Shown here one piece after another: positions 21,070-33,405 of a stretch of DNA of 64,000 nucleotides; the first letter of the stretch is position 1, and each line of letters opens with the position of its first letter. The notes under the pieces are model-generated. The model was given only the letters and a program-made list of their open reading frames with translations. It searched no databases and was not told where the DNA came from. The stretch is from Agrocybe praecox (lineage: Eukaryota > Basidiomycota > Agaricomycetes > Agaricales > Agrocybaceae): positions 1,984,001 through 2,048,000 of the forward strand of contig OZ024844.1 in the NCBI GenBank assembly GCA_964017145.1. The letters run 5' to 3'. A program made the translations under genes and the position numbers.

Positions 21070-23238
21070 ATGGACTCAAACATATCAGATCAATTTTCCT
21101 GTCTTGTAGAGTCGCTAGGTGGCTTAAGCTTACAACCAGGCGATGTTAAAAATCTTGCTGATAATGATACCGGAAAATTGCTTTTGAAGTGGCTTGCGGA
21201 CCAGGTTTCACATGACGATAGCGCGAACTTTGTCGCGAAAGCTGGTGGCCAGGAGCAACCCAATGCACCCTCTTCTCTGCTCCAAATAGCCCTCGAGGAC
21301 GATGAAGTTGCCATGTGTGTGACATTGCAAGTGTTCATATACCCTGCATGTGCGCTGACCATGCTCCAAGCCTCCAACACATTGAATCATCGAAAATGGA
21401 ACAATTTGAATCTTCGAAGTTGTCTAGAACCGGAAACTATCCTCAACCTTCTCGACTGAGGTGAACACCTCTTCTATCACGCTTATCGTGTCTAATTAAC
21501 ATTTCCCGTTAGCCGTCATGGACAGTATTTCCTCGAAGAGAAAGATCTGGTCAATCAAGAAGCTGAAATAATTCGCGGAAGAATACTTCAGACACAGTCA
21601 GTGAATTCTGTTAAGTGTGTTTTTTGTTGATGCTAGAATCTATCTTCAGGAAGATGTCAAAGAAACTGAGTCAAACGATAAAATCCCTCCAACGTGCATT
21701 ATTCGGTCTCGAAACTAATGTCAGGATGACTGAGCAAAGACTATCTGAATCTTCTATCAATGTACGTGTTGTATTGCCTCCCGTGTATCTATTGTAACCA
21801 GGCTCGTATGCCTGCAAGTTGATACTGCGATAGCGACGGATGTGAATAAAGCACAGAAACTGTTGCAAGAACTAGGTTATCCCAGTGACAAAGTTGAGGT
21901 TACGGAGGCCGATACAACTGGTAGTGATATAGGTGAACTACACTTACTTCTATATCTGTCGCTCTAAACCTCATTTCTCGTCTCTCCCAGAAGATCAGGA
22001 AAACACAGCGTACTGTGATTTGGATGGAGTTCGGTCCATTCTTTCCAGTGCTCAGGAAAAGCTATCAATGATAACGATAAACCTTGCGGAGGATTTGCTC
22101 AATTTCTCAGTCCTACGAGAACAAGAAGATGCGAAAGTCGGAGAATTGGAAGCCGACTTGATATTTTTGCAAAACACTTTTGAAACTACACCTTCTCCAA
22201 AAGAAAAGCCCATGAAGGTTGGCACAGGACCTCCAGATGAGGAAGCAGTAACGAAACAATTGGCAGAAATTTGTTTACTTTTGGAGGCTGAAGTTTCCTT
22301 GCGAAAAGGTGGGGTGATATCGAGTGATGGAGCAATAGAAGCTCTTCTATCAGAGATAGACAAGAAACCTGGGAAGAAGTTGCCCGAGGAAGAGAGATTC
22401 TCTGTAAAAAGGATGGTTACTGATGCTTGGACATTGGACCAAGCCCAAATGTTGTGGCTCCAGCAAGAAATCCTGGACGAGGTATGTCATAATTTTGTCT
22501 TATGAAAAAGCAATTCACTTTGAATTAAACAACGCAGGCCAGCGATCGTATGAGTATCGGAATTGCCCCCCTTGAGGAGCTGCATCGTTCCCTTACTTCA
22601 TTGATTCGCGTCACGCAGGACGTAGAAGCTCTGCTGGAAGCCCTCGGCGAGGAACTACAAGAAATTTGTCCAAATAGCCCAGTCATCTCTGACAAAAATG
22701 TTTCTCTGCATGATGATGAGACATTTCAACGACTCAAACTTCTGCTGACAGAATTGAAAGGTCCGTAACCTTGGTCTTCTTCAGGCCGAACACGATTCTT
22801 CACGTTTTGGATGACAGACTTACGACCTGGTATTGCTGCGCCTTTGGCTCTCATAACCAAAGATGACGTACTCGAAGAGCTGAGAATCATGAAGGCGCAT
22901 TGCGGCTCTCTAGAGCGTGCAGAGAAAACTTGGGCGAATGAAATGATACAACAGTGTCTTACAAGGTCAATTTCACTATTTTCACCAATACCACATTTCT
23001 CTCACATCAATATAGGCCATTGGAAACGCGGTTAAATGAAATATACAAGAATTCCAAGATGAACGACTCTCCGCCTTTTTCTTTCACATCGGATGTATGC
23101 GAACTGGAGCAGCAGACGAGGATGAAAACTAACGAATTACAGAAGCTAGCCGATTCCTTGGAAGTTGACGTCCGTGAATATTTTGTCAAGGATAGTCAGC
23201 TAAAACGATTCGATGCTTTTATTGAAAAGTGGTCTTGA
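21070..23238 (+). CDS. coiled-coil protein, possible augmin (HAUS3-like) subunit
   Basis: About 560 residues in eight or more exons. The N-terminus has a compact helical block (L-V-E-S-L-G-G-L followed by L-L-K-W-L-A-D-Q), which resembles the N-terminal module of augmin subunit 3. After it come long heptad-like helices: F-L-E-E-K-D-L-V-N-Q-E-A-E-I-I-R-G-R-I, S-Q-T-I-K-S-L-Q-R-A-L, and A-E-I-C-L-L-L-E-A-E-V. The exon after about 21505 must be read S-R-H-G-Q-Y-F-L-E-E-K to stay open, so several exon edges are uncertain. If this is augmin, it would recruit gamma-tubulin to spindle microtubules. Otherwise it is an unassigned coiled-coil protein. The end F-I-E-K-W-S is at 23238. Confidence 0.55.
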
Positions 23239-23542
23239 TGGTCTGTTTGTTTTTTGGAGTTGCACCTTTGTAATTATATGCAGAGATACCATGATGATTA
23301 TAAGTGAAGATTAACGTGCAACGTGCAAACTGTGTACTCAGACCATGGCAGGCCCATGGAAGGAAGCCCAAGGTTAGTGAGAGGCGTCGCGACTACAGAA
23401 AAATGACATCGTAAGCGTCTATGACTAAGAGCGAATCCACGTGCTCATATTTTTTCAAGGTATGTTCGCAAACTGATCGAATGGGAGACTCACTGAATTA
23501 GAATAAACCCTTTCTTCTTTCCCGCTCTTTATACCAAAAACC
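23239..23542. other. intergenic
   Basis: Short gap between the coiled-coil gene and NOP2, both +. Nothing recognised. Confidence 0.4.
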
Positions 23543-25966
23543 ATGGGTCGTCGTGCAAAGAATAAACAGGCCGCACCGGAATCTTTAGATCCTAAAGAAT
23601 CCTTTACTTCCAAAAAACAGCTCGGAAAACGGAAAGCTGAGGCGGATACCCAAGACGATGCAAAGTCAAGTCCCAGGCCAACTAAAAGGTCCAAGGATCT
23701 GAATGGAAAGGGCAAGGAAAAATCATCTACGAAGCCGAAACCGACCAAAGTAGCATCGAAAAAGAAATCCAAAGTTGTTGACGACGATGGTTCAGAGGGC
23801 TGGGAAGACATTGAAGACGGCGAAGATCTATGGGCCCACAAGAAGTCAGTTCTTTATTAGTTCTATCAGAGATGAAGAATCTCACTGACATACCCATGTC
23901 AGATCCTTGTTTAATGATAGCGACGAAGAGGAACCCACAGGGTTTGTAGGAGACCTCGATGAATTCGAAATGGACGAAGAGTAAGTCAACTATCGGTTAC
24001 CCTGGGGTTATTATCATGCCTAACTCTTCACTCTTTTCAGTGACGAATTCATCCGTGGTCCTGCTCAGGAATTTGACTTTGACTCTGATGATGAAGAAGA
24101 GGCTGTCGTTCCTTCCAAATCTAAAAAGTCTAAGCAGGCCGAACGACCGAAGAAAATCATTCCAACACAGTCAGACCAATCCAGTTCTGAGGACGAAGAC
24201 GAAGACGATGAGCGTGTTACCATGGCTAATATGGCTGCGCGATCCCGTAAGTTGGAGGCACAGGAAGAACTCGATGCAGAACTTGATATCGAGGAGGCCC
24301 AGGCTGCTGCTGCTGAGGATGACGATGAAGACCTCGATATGGATGACGACGATGAAGGCATGAACGGCGATATTGATGCAGAACCATTCCATCTACCAAC
24401 AGTCTCCGAAAGAGAGGAAGAGAAAGCGGCAGGTGGTCCAGATGTTCATCTTGTTCAGAGGCGAATGAGGGAAGTTGCGCGCGTCCTTGCAAAATTCAGT
24501 AAACGTGCAGAAAAAGGCCGGTGAGTAAATTTATATTATCCGCGTTCAGGTATATCCTCATCATTGACTGTTCGAAAGTTCCCGAACTGAATACATTGAC
24601 CAAATCATCTCGGACATCGCGAGCTACTATGGATACAACGATTTCCTCGCAGAAAAACTTTTCCACCTATTCCCTGTCAATGAGGTGAGTACTATAGGTC
24701 GTATTTTCTTGCATTATTAATGTTTCTCTAGGCCATCGAATTCTTCGAAGCAAATGAAATTCCTCGACCTGTTACCATCCGTACAAATACACTTAGAACC
24801 AGACGTCGTGATCTGGCACAAGCACTAGTTAACCGTGGTGTGAATTTGGAGCCTATTGGAAAATGGACCAACGTCGGATTGCAGGTCTTTGAGAGTAATG
24901 TGCCAATTGGTGCTACGCCAGAATATCTAGCGGGGCATTACATGCTCCAAGCAGCCTCTTCATTCCTTCCCGTCATCGCCCTCTCGCCTCAACCAAACGA
25001 GCGAGTTTTGGATATGGCTTCTGCGCCCGGTGGAAAGACGACGCACATGGCTGCCCTTATGCAAAATACTGGAGTTGTTTTCGCCAATGACGCGAACAAA
25101 ATAAGGACCAAGAGTCTTACTGCTAATGTACATCGTCTCGGGTGCAAAAACGTCGTTATTTGCTCCTATGACGGACGTGAATTCCCCAAAGTCATGGGAG
25201 GCTTTGATCGGGTGTTACTGGATGCACCATGCAGCGGAACCGGTGTAATTAGCAAAGATGCCAGCGTCAAGATCAATAAAGTAAGTCTTGACGGTTATAT
25301 TATTCTTGGAAGGAAGTGGGCTCTAATTGACCATTTGTTTTTAGTCAGATCGGGATTTCACTCTGCTCTCGCATCTCCAAAAACAACTCATCCTTTGCGC
25401 TATTGATAGCGTCAGCCCTGAATCGAAGACAGGGGGGTATGTAGTTTATTCAACTTGTTCCGTCACTGTCGACGAGAACGAGGCTGTTGTGGATTATGCT
25501 TTGAAAAAGCGGCCCAATGTCAAGCTTGTCGACACAGGGCTCCAGTTTGGCAGGGAAGGATTCACAAGCTACCGCGGGAAGACTTTCAATCCCAGTGTCA
25601 AGTTAACAAGACGATTCTACCCACACGTACACAACATGGATGGTTTCTATGTCGCGAAGTTCAAAGTCGAGAAACGATCGAAGGCACTGCCAGCTGCTGC
25701 GAAAGAATCAAAAGATGCGGATGAACCTATTCTCGTTGATGATGAGTTTATGGAAGACGTCCAGCCTGAAAGGACTGGATTTGACGCTGATGAAGATAAG
25801 CCATATCTTGAAGGTATGCATTGCTTACTAGTTTTACCCTTTGTTGACTCTAATGAGCAACCCATTATAACCAACAGAGGCCAAACGCAAGCGCATGAAG
25901 GCCAAAGGTCTCCGTCCTCCTCCTCGGTCGAAGGCCGCTCAAAAAATCGTAGAAGCAGAAGCCTAG
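23543..25966 (+). CDS. NOP2: 25S rRNA (cytosine-C5)-methyltransferase, Nop2/NSUN1
   Basis: Nucleolar enzyme that methylates a cytosine of large-subunit rRNA and is needed for 60S assembly (family knowledge). The N-terminal third is highly charged: K/R-rich, with nuclear-localisation-like R-P-T-K-R-S-K, then long Asp/Glu runs typical of Nop2. The PUA-like and Rossmann core follow: N-E-I-P-R-P-V-T-I-R-T-N-T-L, then A-P-G-G-K-T-T-H (SAM loop), then D-A-P-C-S-G-T-G-V with the releasing Cys (about 25225). Y-S-T-C-S-V holds the nucleophile Cys at about 25445. The basic tail ends K-I-V-E-A-E-A with TAG at 25964. About seven introns, 680 residues. Confidence 0.93.
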
Positions 25967-26512
25967 TTTACAATATGACTGTTTTTATGATGCACGCTAC
26001 TAGATCGTGGTACCCTTTTCTCATCATATTGTTAATCTATATCACATCTTTTGGTGGACACATTCACATTGGGGTGGTTTTAACGTGGGTGTATGTGCTT
26101 GCTAATATAGGTTTGTTCCCTGCAGGAACCCAGTAGAATCCAAGGGTGTTCTTATCAATGATTAATAGGTACGTGATATGAGGGATGGCATTTGTCAACG
26201 AGCCGGTGTCGCAACTGCGGTCTGCTGAGAAAAGGAGCTGTATGTTCAGTAAATACTGGCTTTTCAAAAGACATTATTATAGATACACTAGTCGGCAATA
26301 AGCTATAGGTAACAATACAAGTATACAACAATAGGGATACACTAGAAGGTGGTTATACGTTGGGAAAGTGTCTATAAGAAAGTCTGATCTGATCATAAAT
26401 CATGTCCGTAAATTAGTGGTGTCGTGAAGAAAATATCATTCTTGGGTATCAATCTTTTTCGAATGTCATGATGCCTGGAACATAGTTTTTCTTCTGAATG
26501 TATTGTATTGAA
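25967..26512. other. intergenic, convergent
   Basis: Lies between the 3' ends of NOP2 (+) and the PalI-like gene (-). AT-rich, no gene recognised. Confidence 0.4.
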
Positions 26513-27557
26513 TTAATAGGTGGCCGTGGTCGTTTTCCTGAACAATGATAAAATGAAATGTTAAGCCCAAGTGCCCGGGAGAGAGTGATCTAGGCTGGTT
26601 CTAAAGGAGAAAACTGACCTTCTGCTGCCATGTGCGAAGATACCACAACATGCTCCAATGGTGGAAATCCATAATGCGACCGCTGCGCCTAGCGTCATCC
26701 AGACCTATTGATAGAATATGGAGTATGAGAACATTGGAGGATCCAGAAATAGACGGTGAGAGGAGATGGGAAGAAGACGTACGGCGTTCCCCCATACAAG
26801 GTCAAGACTTCCGCTCGAAGCATCACGCACTCGGTGACGAACGACAGCAACTAGAATGACATCGATTAAGAAGACGATTGTTGTGAGTAGGCTTGATAGG
26901 ATAGCCAGGGGCAGGGTGATAGAAGAAGGGAGACGTGAGGTGCCATTTGATCCGCGTCGGAGGATGAAGAGAGATACAAGGAGAGTTAAGAATGTTAGAG
27001 CGGCAGCTATTTGAATATGACGATAATATAAGTGATTATGGTGGTATTGGAGGGCAGGAAGACATAACGGGAAAACGAACCGATAGGGTGGAGCACGAGG
27101 ACGGCGGTAGTTGTGCGCGATATCGCGTTTTGAATGTTTTGAGCACCTCTGGAGTATTTACAAAGATAACGTTGACAGTTTAGCTATATGACCGGGCACG
27201 AGAACGAATCACGTACATGGCTTGGACGACAACACTGTCAAATGTATAGCCAAGATGGGCTTTCGAGCATTCGGCGTTGGTAGAGCGATTGAACCCAAGC
27301 ACACTGTGATAAAGATTGAAGTTGTCTGGATTTATGGAGGAAGAAAAAAGATCGTACGCCACTTTCAAAGAGGAGACACAGTATCCCCAGACACCAAAGT
27401 CGACCTTTCCAGTAGCGCTGCTATTTAAAATAGATGATTCATGGGCGACCAAGTGAAAAAGATTTATAGTTTTGATGATTGGCACCGAGAGGGAGACGAG
27501 AAGAAGGAGAAGAAAAGCACAGAAAATGAGGACAGGGGCGAGGACAGGGAGGAACAT
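26513..27557 (-). CDS. PalI/Rim9 (SUR7-type) four-helix membrane protein
   Basis: About 240 residues, five exons. The first exon starts MFLPVLAPVLIF with a transmembrane helix. It continues to an extracellular loop with W-G-Y-C (the G-x-W-G-x-C signature of SUR7/PalI) and further Cys and Asn residues. Three more helices follow: T-T-A-V-L-V-L-H-P-I-A-A-A-L-T-F, then L-A-I-L-S-S-L-L-T-T-I-V-F-L, then V-W-M-T-L-G-A-A-V-A-L-W. The protein ends with a short basic tail (R-R-K-T-T-T-A-T-Y). PalI/Rim9 assists the alkaline-pH sensor at the plasma membrane, while other SUR7-like proteins mark eisosomes. The C-terminal tail here is much shorter than in ascomycete PalI, so the precise role is open. Exon 1 joins exon 2 in phase 2 (A-I-G-A-Q). 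Confidence 0.8.
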
Positions 27558-28270
27558 GGTGTACCGATGAACAATGAAAACGAGGCCTTTTTATATGAAA
27601 GGACCGTCTGCGTCATGGCGCACCACAGTTCATTGTTTTTTTTTATACGCTGGCAAGCTGGGCGCTAATAGCATGCGCGACCCTGCACCAGGAGGGGACC
27701 ACGTTATTTTATGACAAATTATGGCGGCTCCATACTATTTCCCGTGATAAAGAAAGAAGCTTAGAAGAATGGCGTGTGAGTCTGTTGAAACAGGCGTCGC
27801 TTGGAGTGTATAGGTGGGAAAACAGACTCTTTTAGGTCGTACGATGGTCCAAAGATTTGACGGGAACATACGGGAAGTATTTACTCTTAATTTCCAATTT
27901 CAGAGACAGGGGACAAGAAAGAATGGCAAAAAAGAGGGTGAAAAACATATATTGATGGATAAAAGAAAGGAGGAGAAGGAAAGAAAGGGAAAAAAAAAGA
28001 AAGAAAAGGGCAAATATTATGCAACTTGGCGACGGAGACCCTGAAGTAAACAGGGCTAGGCCAAACAAGAAGCAAACACATAGAACCAAATAAAAAGAAC
28101 CAAATTCGTTTGCGTTCTCTATCCCTTCCTTCCTATTTTCTCTCCTCTGCGTTGCACGCAATTTTCTCTCTCTCTATCTAATTCTTTTTCCATGTATGTA
28201 TACTATCCTCTCTATCATTACTCTCTCTTACTGATTGTTATCCCAACAGCTCACGTCGCGTCCTGCAATA
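27558..28270. promoter_or_regulatory. divergent promoter region with strand-asymmetric purine tract
   Basis: Separates the PalI-like gene (-) from the Ala/Glu-rich gene (+). 27900-28020 is strongly purine-rich on the + strand (a long gga/aaa run). 28130-28250 is pyrimidine-rich (tctctctctctatct) and leads to the ATG at 28271, which suggests a strongly transcribed downstream gene. Confidence 0.5.
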
Positions 28271-29389
28271 ATGTCTGCTACCGAAGTCGTCGCCCCCGTC
28301 GTTGCCTCCGTTGAGGAGACCAAGACTGCTGACGCTGCTCCCGTTGTCGTCGCCGAGACCAAGACTGAAGAGACTGCTGCTGAGCCTGTGCGTCTCTTTT
28401 CTTCTTTCTTTTTCACACGTCGTTTATCTTTTTTCATTTTCTTCTTCAAGGCCGCTGTTGAGGCTACCACCGAAGCTGAGACTGCCGCTGAGGTTCCAGC
28501 TACCGAGGCCCCTGCTGCCACCGAGGATGCTGCCAAAGATGATGCTGCAAAGGAGGAGGCCAAACCTGTTCGTGACTCTTATCATTCACTCCATTTTATG
28601 TGACTCATCCCTACTCAGGCTGAGGAGGCCAAGAAGGAGGAGAGACCCAAGAGCCCTGGATTGCTCGCCAAGCTCCTCGCTCCCTTCAAGGATGGAAAGA
28701 AATCCGAGAAGAAGGTAAAGGCACCCAAGAGCCCTAAGAAGGAGAAGAAGAAGGAAGAAGCCGAGGTAAATGACTCATCCCTGTGTTTCTTTTCCACACG
28801 ATTCTTATTGTTCGTCCCAGGCCGCTGTCCCTGCCACTGAGGAGGCCGCCAAGGTAGAGGCTGCCACTGATGCCCCTGCCGTCGAGGCACCCAAGGAGGA
28901 AGAGGCCACAACCGAGGCCGTCAAGGAGACGTAAGTTATTTTTCGCTTTGTTTACCTTTCTTTTTGTCTCACAGGCTTTATTTTTAGCGAGACCGCGGCT
29001 CCTGTTGTTGAGGCTCCTGCTGCTGCTGAGGAGACTAAGGAGGAGAAGGTATGTTGATGCCCTTGGATTCTGTATTGATTTTCATTCTCATGTCTTCTTA
29101 GAAGGAGGAGAAGAAAGTAGATGAAAAGAAGGAGGCCAAAGCTGCAAAGGTTGGCCGTCGTCTCTCCGCCCGTGTCGGTGACTTCTTCAAGTCTAAGCCC
29201 AAGGCTGAAGTGGCCACACCTGCCAAAGTTGATGAGCACCCCCCAAAGATCGATGAACCCGTCCCCGTTGCCCCTCTCGAGAACCCTGCCTCAGAAGCTG
29301 AGGCCACTGTCCCCGCAGAGACTACGACCGAGGAGCCTGCCGCTGAGGCTGCTCCTGCTGCCGCACCTGTTGTTGCTGCTGCTGCTTAA
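28271..29389 (+). CDS. Ala/Glu/Lys-rich protein, function unknown
   Basis: About 255 residues in six exons whose introns separate similar low-complexity modules (A-A-V-E-A-T-T-E-A, A-A-V-P-A-T-E-E-A-A, E-T-A-A-P-V-V-E-A-P). Two short basic segments break the pattern and may be the functional parts. One is K-S-P-G-L-L-A-K-L-L-A-P-F-K with a run of K-K-E at about 28650-28765. The other is V-G-R-R-L-S-A-R-V-G-D-F-F-K-S-K-P-K, at about 29150-29200. No signal peptide or helix for membranes. C-ending codons and a pyrimidine-rich leader suggest an abundant protein. It could be an intrinsically disordered stress or cytoskeleton-associated protein. I do not recognise a family. Confidence 0.7.
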
Positions 29390-29831
29390 AGCGCCCCTTT
29401 TTCGTTCTCATTGGCACGATTGCTCCGATTTCAACGACCCTGACGAGCCTCTCCTTTATAACTCTATATCTTTCATCTTGACCTTCATACCACACTTCCA
29501 TTTATCATGGATCATACCTTTCTACCATGTGCTCGCGTTTTCACCTATGATACGCTCGGATGGGTTTTTTGCTTTCTTTATGATTTTACGACTAGTCACA
29601 TTGCGCCCTTTTATACCTAATACTCGATCCATTCTCACATATTCCCCTAAATACCCCATAGTGTTTTCATTGGATCGTGCTACCATCGTTAGGCCTTAAT
29701 ACATTGGTTTTTTTACACTGCCGATTTTTGTGAATATGATCTGTCCCGATTAAGACTTAAATGAGTCATGGACAGGAAAAGTCCTTGATCGTTCGTCATT
29801 TATCATTCTAACATTATTCCACATCCTTGGT
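29390..29831. other. intergenic
   Basis: 3' region of the Ala/Glu-rich gene, with long T/C-rich sequence, and promoter of GCD6. Open frames here are continuations of the wrong frame of the upstream gene. Confidence 0.4.
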
Positions 29832-32800
29832 ATGGCCGCCAAATCAGCAAGCTCAGGCAAAGAAAAGCTCAGAGACGAGGAGGAAGAGGTCCTTCAAGCC
29901 GTCATACTTGCCGATAGTTTCAACAAACGCTTCCGACCACTGACAACACGGAAACCTCGAGTAAGATAACAGAGATCCTTTCAGCTTGATCAATCCATCC
30001 AAACCACGCTTCATCACACAGTGCCTTCTTCCGATTTGTAACGCTCCTCTGCTCGACTGGACTTTTGAAAGTTTGGCTCTTGCTGGCGTACAGGAGGTGT
30101 TTGTGATATGCCGATCTCATGCTGAACTCGTCAAAGAGGCGATCAGGTGGGTTTTTTTTCCCTCTTCGGAATTACAAAGACGCCTCAACTGCTTGTTGCT
30201 CGTTCTATAGAGACTCGAAATGGTCAAAGCCAGGATCAGGCATGAAGATTGTGCCTATTATGACCGCGAAGGAGACATTTTCACCAGGTGATGCGATGCG
30301 GGACATCTATACGCGCGGACTAGTGACGAGCGATTTCGTCCTCGTCATGGGCGACCTCGTCAGTAATATACGAATCGACGAGGTGGTCAGGGTACACAAG
30401 GAGAGGAGAAAGACCAACAAGAACGCGATTATGACGATGGTAGTGAAAGAGAGTGGGACGAAACATAGAACGAGGTAAGTTTTTTCTTGCCTTTGCGGAT
30501 AAGATTTGATGGTTTTTAATGCCTTTTCTCTTTCTCTTGTGCACAGGCCTCAAGGAGAATCGTCTGTATTTGTTTTGGACCCCGAAACGTCAGAGTGTCT
30601 GCACTATGAACATATTCAGGGATACCCACGGACAAAAAGCATCAATATCCCTCGCGAAATCTTGTCTGGTCATTCAGAAATCGAAATCCGGAACGATCTT
30701 CTGGATTGCTCAATCGACGTGTGTTCAGTCGAGGTACGCGGATTTTTTATTCCACATGCATAAAGACCATTACCCCCTCACGTCCATTGTTTTGTCTTTC
30801 TTTCCCCTTCCATGAAATTTGCTAATTTTAACATACTTTTAGGTTCCTTCTTTGTTCCAGGATAACTTTGATTATCTAGATATTCGCCGAGACTTTGTTC
30901 ATGGCATATTGACGTCTGATATTCTCATGAAAAATATCTACTGCTATGTGGCAGAAGAAGGTTATGCTGCTCGAGTACAGGATACACGCAGTTATGAATC
31001 CATCAGGTACGTCCGTCCATATATCCGATCCATTGTCTATGTCCATGTCTATGAAATGCCCGTATTCATGCTGCTTCTCTCTCGCTCATTGTTTATGACA
31101 CCCTATACCAATGATTAACTGATGTTCTTCCATTTTCCATCTGATTCTTCTTTTCCAGCAAAGACATTCTATCAAGATGGACGTTCCCATTGGTACCAGA
31201 TGACAATCATCCGGGGGGACATATCTACGAACACACACGCGGAAACAGGTACATCGCAAGGGATAACACCGTCATTCTCGCGAGGTGGGTTGCATAATTC
31301 AAAACAAAACTCTATCACTATCACACGGATGGACCTTGGGGTTTTCAATTTATCCAGTCCCCCAAACTAAAATAATGGCGAACTATACTAATAATGCGTA
31401 GTCCGCCGATATCGCTATATGTTTTCTTATGTTCTAGTGTTTCAAGGCAAATTTTTTGAACCCCCGTTTTTTTCATTTTCACAGGACATGCAACATTGGC
31501 ACAAACACGCTTATCGGTTCCTCGACCAAAGTGTCGGAAAATGTGACGGTGAATGCCTCCGTGATAGGTCAAAAGTGCATCATTGGAGCCGGGTCTACGA
31601 TTAAAGACTCGTATATATTCGACAACGCCGTGATTGGTGCTAATTGTACTATTGAGCGCAGTATTATAGGCGCAGGAGTGGTGATAAAAGACGGCTCACA
31701 CATCCCTAAAGGATGCTTAATTGCAGATGGTGTTGTTGTTGGACCAAACGCCGTTCTGCAGCCGTTTGAAAGATTGTCAGCGAAGAGGAACGACGCTGAT
31801 ATCGAAGCCGATGCAGACGATGATGATTCTGATATAGAGGAAGTCGAGTCAAGTACGTGTGTTTCTTTGTGTTTCTCAATGTGGGCGACGGGACTCGCAC
31901 GACTATGCCCTTTCTTCTCCATCTCTCACGACATGTTAATCATTTGTCTCTAATTCCGTCCTCCGTTCTTAACAGATCAAGCTTCAATAAACAAAGCTGC
32001 CCTGGGTAAAGATTCCAATGCTATTATCTGGCCTAGAGGACCCCCCGAAGATGATGATGACGAAGAAGGTCCCGAAAATTACAAGAACCAACGTTTCATG
32101 CGACTAGGTGTGAACTTTTTTTTCTGTGTCGGTTCCAAGAGAATCCGGTAATTGAAAAAGCGTAACTAGGTGATACTGCATCCGACCTTGACATTTCTGA
32201 CGATGAATCTTCCTCGAGTAGCGACGAGGAAAGTTCAGATGAAGATGAGGATTTCCACGATGGGGCATCATTGTCCGGAATGTCTGATGCGTCTTTACCC
32301 AACGTACCAGGGCTCAGCGATATGCCAGCTATTTCTGGCCTGGGTGGTATGGGATTAATGGCGGACGCCGAATTCCGCACAGAAGTCACGCAATCCTTGG
32401 AACGCGCCTTTGCAGAAGGACATTCAGTGGACAATGCAGCTGTTGAGCTCAAGACGCTACGCATGGCAAGCAATGTTCCATTGACGCGCGTGCGCGAAGC
32501 AGTTATAGGCGCAATTGTTGAGAAGATCGCGTTCGTAGAAGGGGACCCGGCTGGCCAACGCGCAGAGATTTCTAGTGTCATTAAGAGATGGGGTGAACTT
32601 ATTGACAGGATTGGAGGTGTTGATCCAGTGGAAACCGTCACTCTTTTGCAGGTGGGCAATCAATTGTGTTCAGATGGTTGATCATATCATGATGCTGATT
32701 ATTCGCCTGGCGGAAAGGCCCATTGTGCGAAATCAGTGCGCATGCCGTTGTTCGGTCAAATTCTTGCAGCGTTATACCAAGAGGATATCGTGGAAGAGAA

Positions 32801-33248
32801 CCACATTCGCGCGTGGCATCTTGTTCCAACATCAAAAGGAGGAGGTCTAGGGGATGATCCTGAAGCCGAGAACTTTAGAAAATGCTGGATGATTGGCTCT
32901 CATATGATACAGCAATTCGACGTCCAAAGCGATTCCGAGACGGAGAGCGGAGAAAGCTCTTCCGAGGATGATGAAGGCACACCACCACCAACACCATCGT
33001 CGAAAGCCGCAGCCTCAGCCAGAGCCAGTAAACCACTTGCTTCAGAATCCTCCGAGGACAGTGATAGCGACGGAGAAGAGTCGACCGAAGCAGCGGACGG
33101 AGGTGAAAGCGAATCAGCTAGTGAGGACATTAGCGCAAGCGAAAACTCCAGTGCTGCACCTAGCGCGGCCACAAGTGAAGATGAAGATGATAGCGAGACA
33201 ACCGGAAGTGATAGTACTAATGGAGAGGACCGAGAAACGCGTAGTTAG
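29832..33248 (+). CDS. GCD6: translation initiation factor eIF2B subunit epsilon
   Basis: Catalytic subunit of the GDP-GTP exchange factor for eIF2. It is a target of starvation signalling through eIF2 phosphorylation (family knowledge). The N-terminal nucleotidyl-transferase-like domain starts A-V-I-L-A-D-S-F-N-K-R-F-R-P-L, then L-P-I-C-N-A-P-L-L-D-W-T. Left-handed beta-helix hexapeptides lie at about 31500-31760 (I-G-x-x-x-x-I repeats such as V-I-G-A-N-C-T-I-E). An acidic linker comes next. The C-terminal W2 domain includes L-Y-Q-E-D-I-V-E-E and I-R-A-W. The 68-base intron from 32652 joins L-L-Q to A-H-C-A-K-S-V. A long Ser/Asp/Glu tail follows the W2 domain and is larger than in yeast. About ten introns. 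Confidence 0.93.
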
Positions 33249-33405
33249 AAAGTATATTTTGAACAAATCAATGACAAGCACAAAAAGTACACTTGAAAAT
33301 GCATTAAGATTGAATGACTAGGCCATAAAATGGGACGTCGTATAATATACACTAAATAGTCCAATCGTTTCGTCATGGAAATTCGTAGAGATTGACATCT
33401 TAATG

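Noticed and set aside
27814..28161. Lys/Glu-rich and Phe/Leu-rich open frames in the purine tract
   Set aside because: Simple-sequence DNA lacking stop codons; no gene features.
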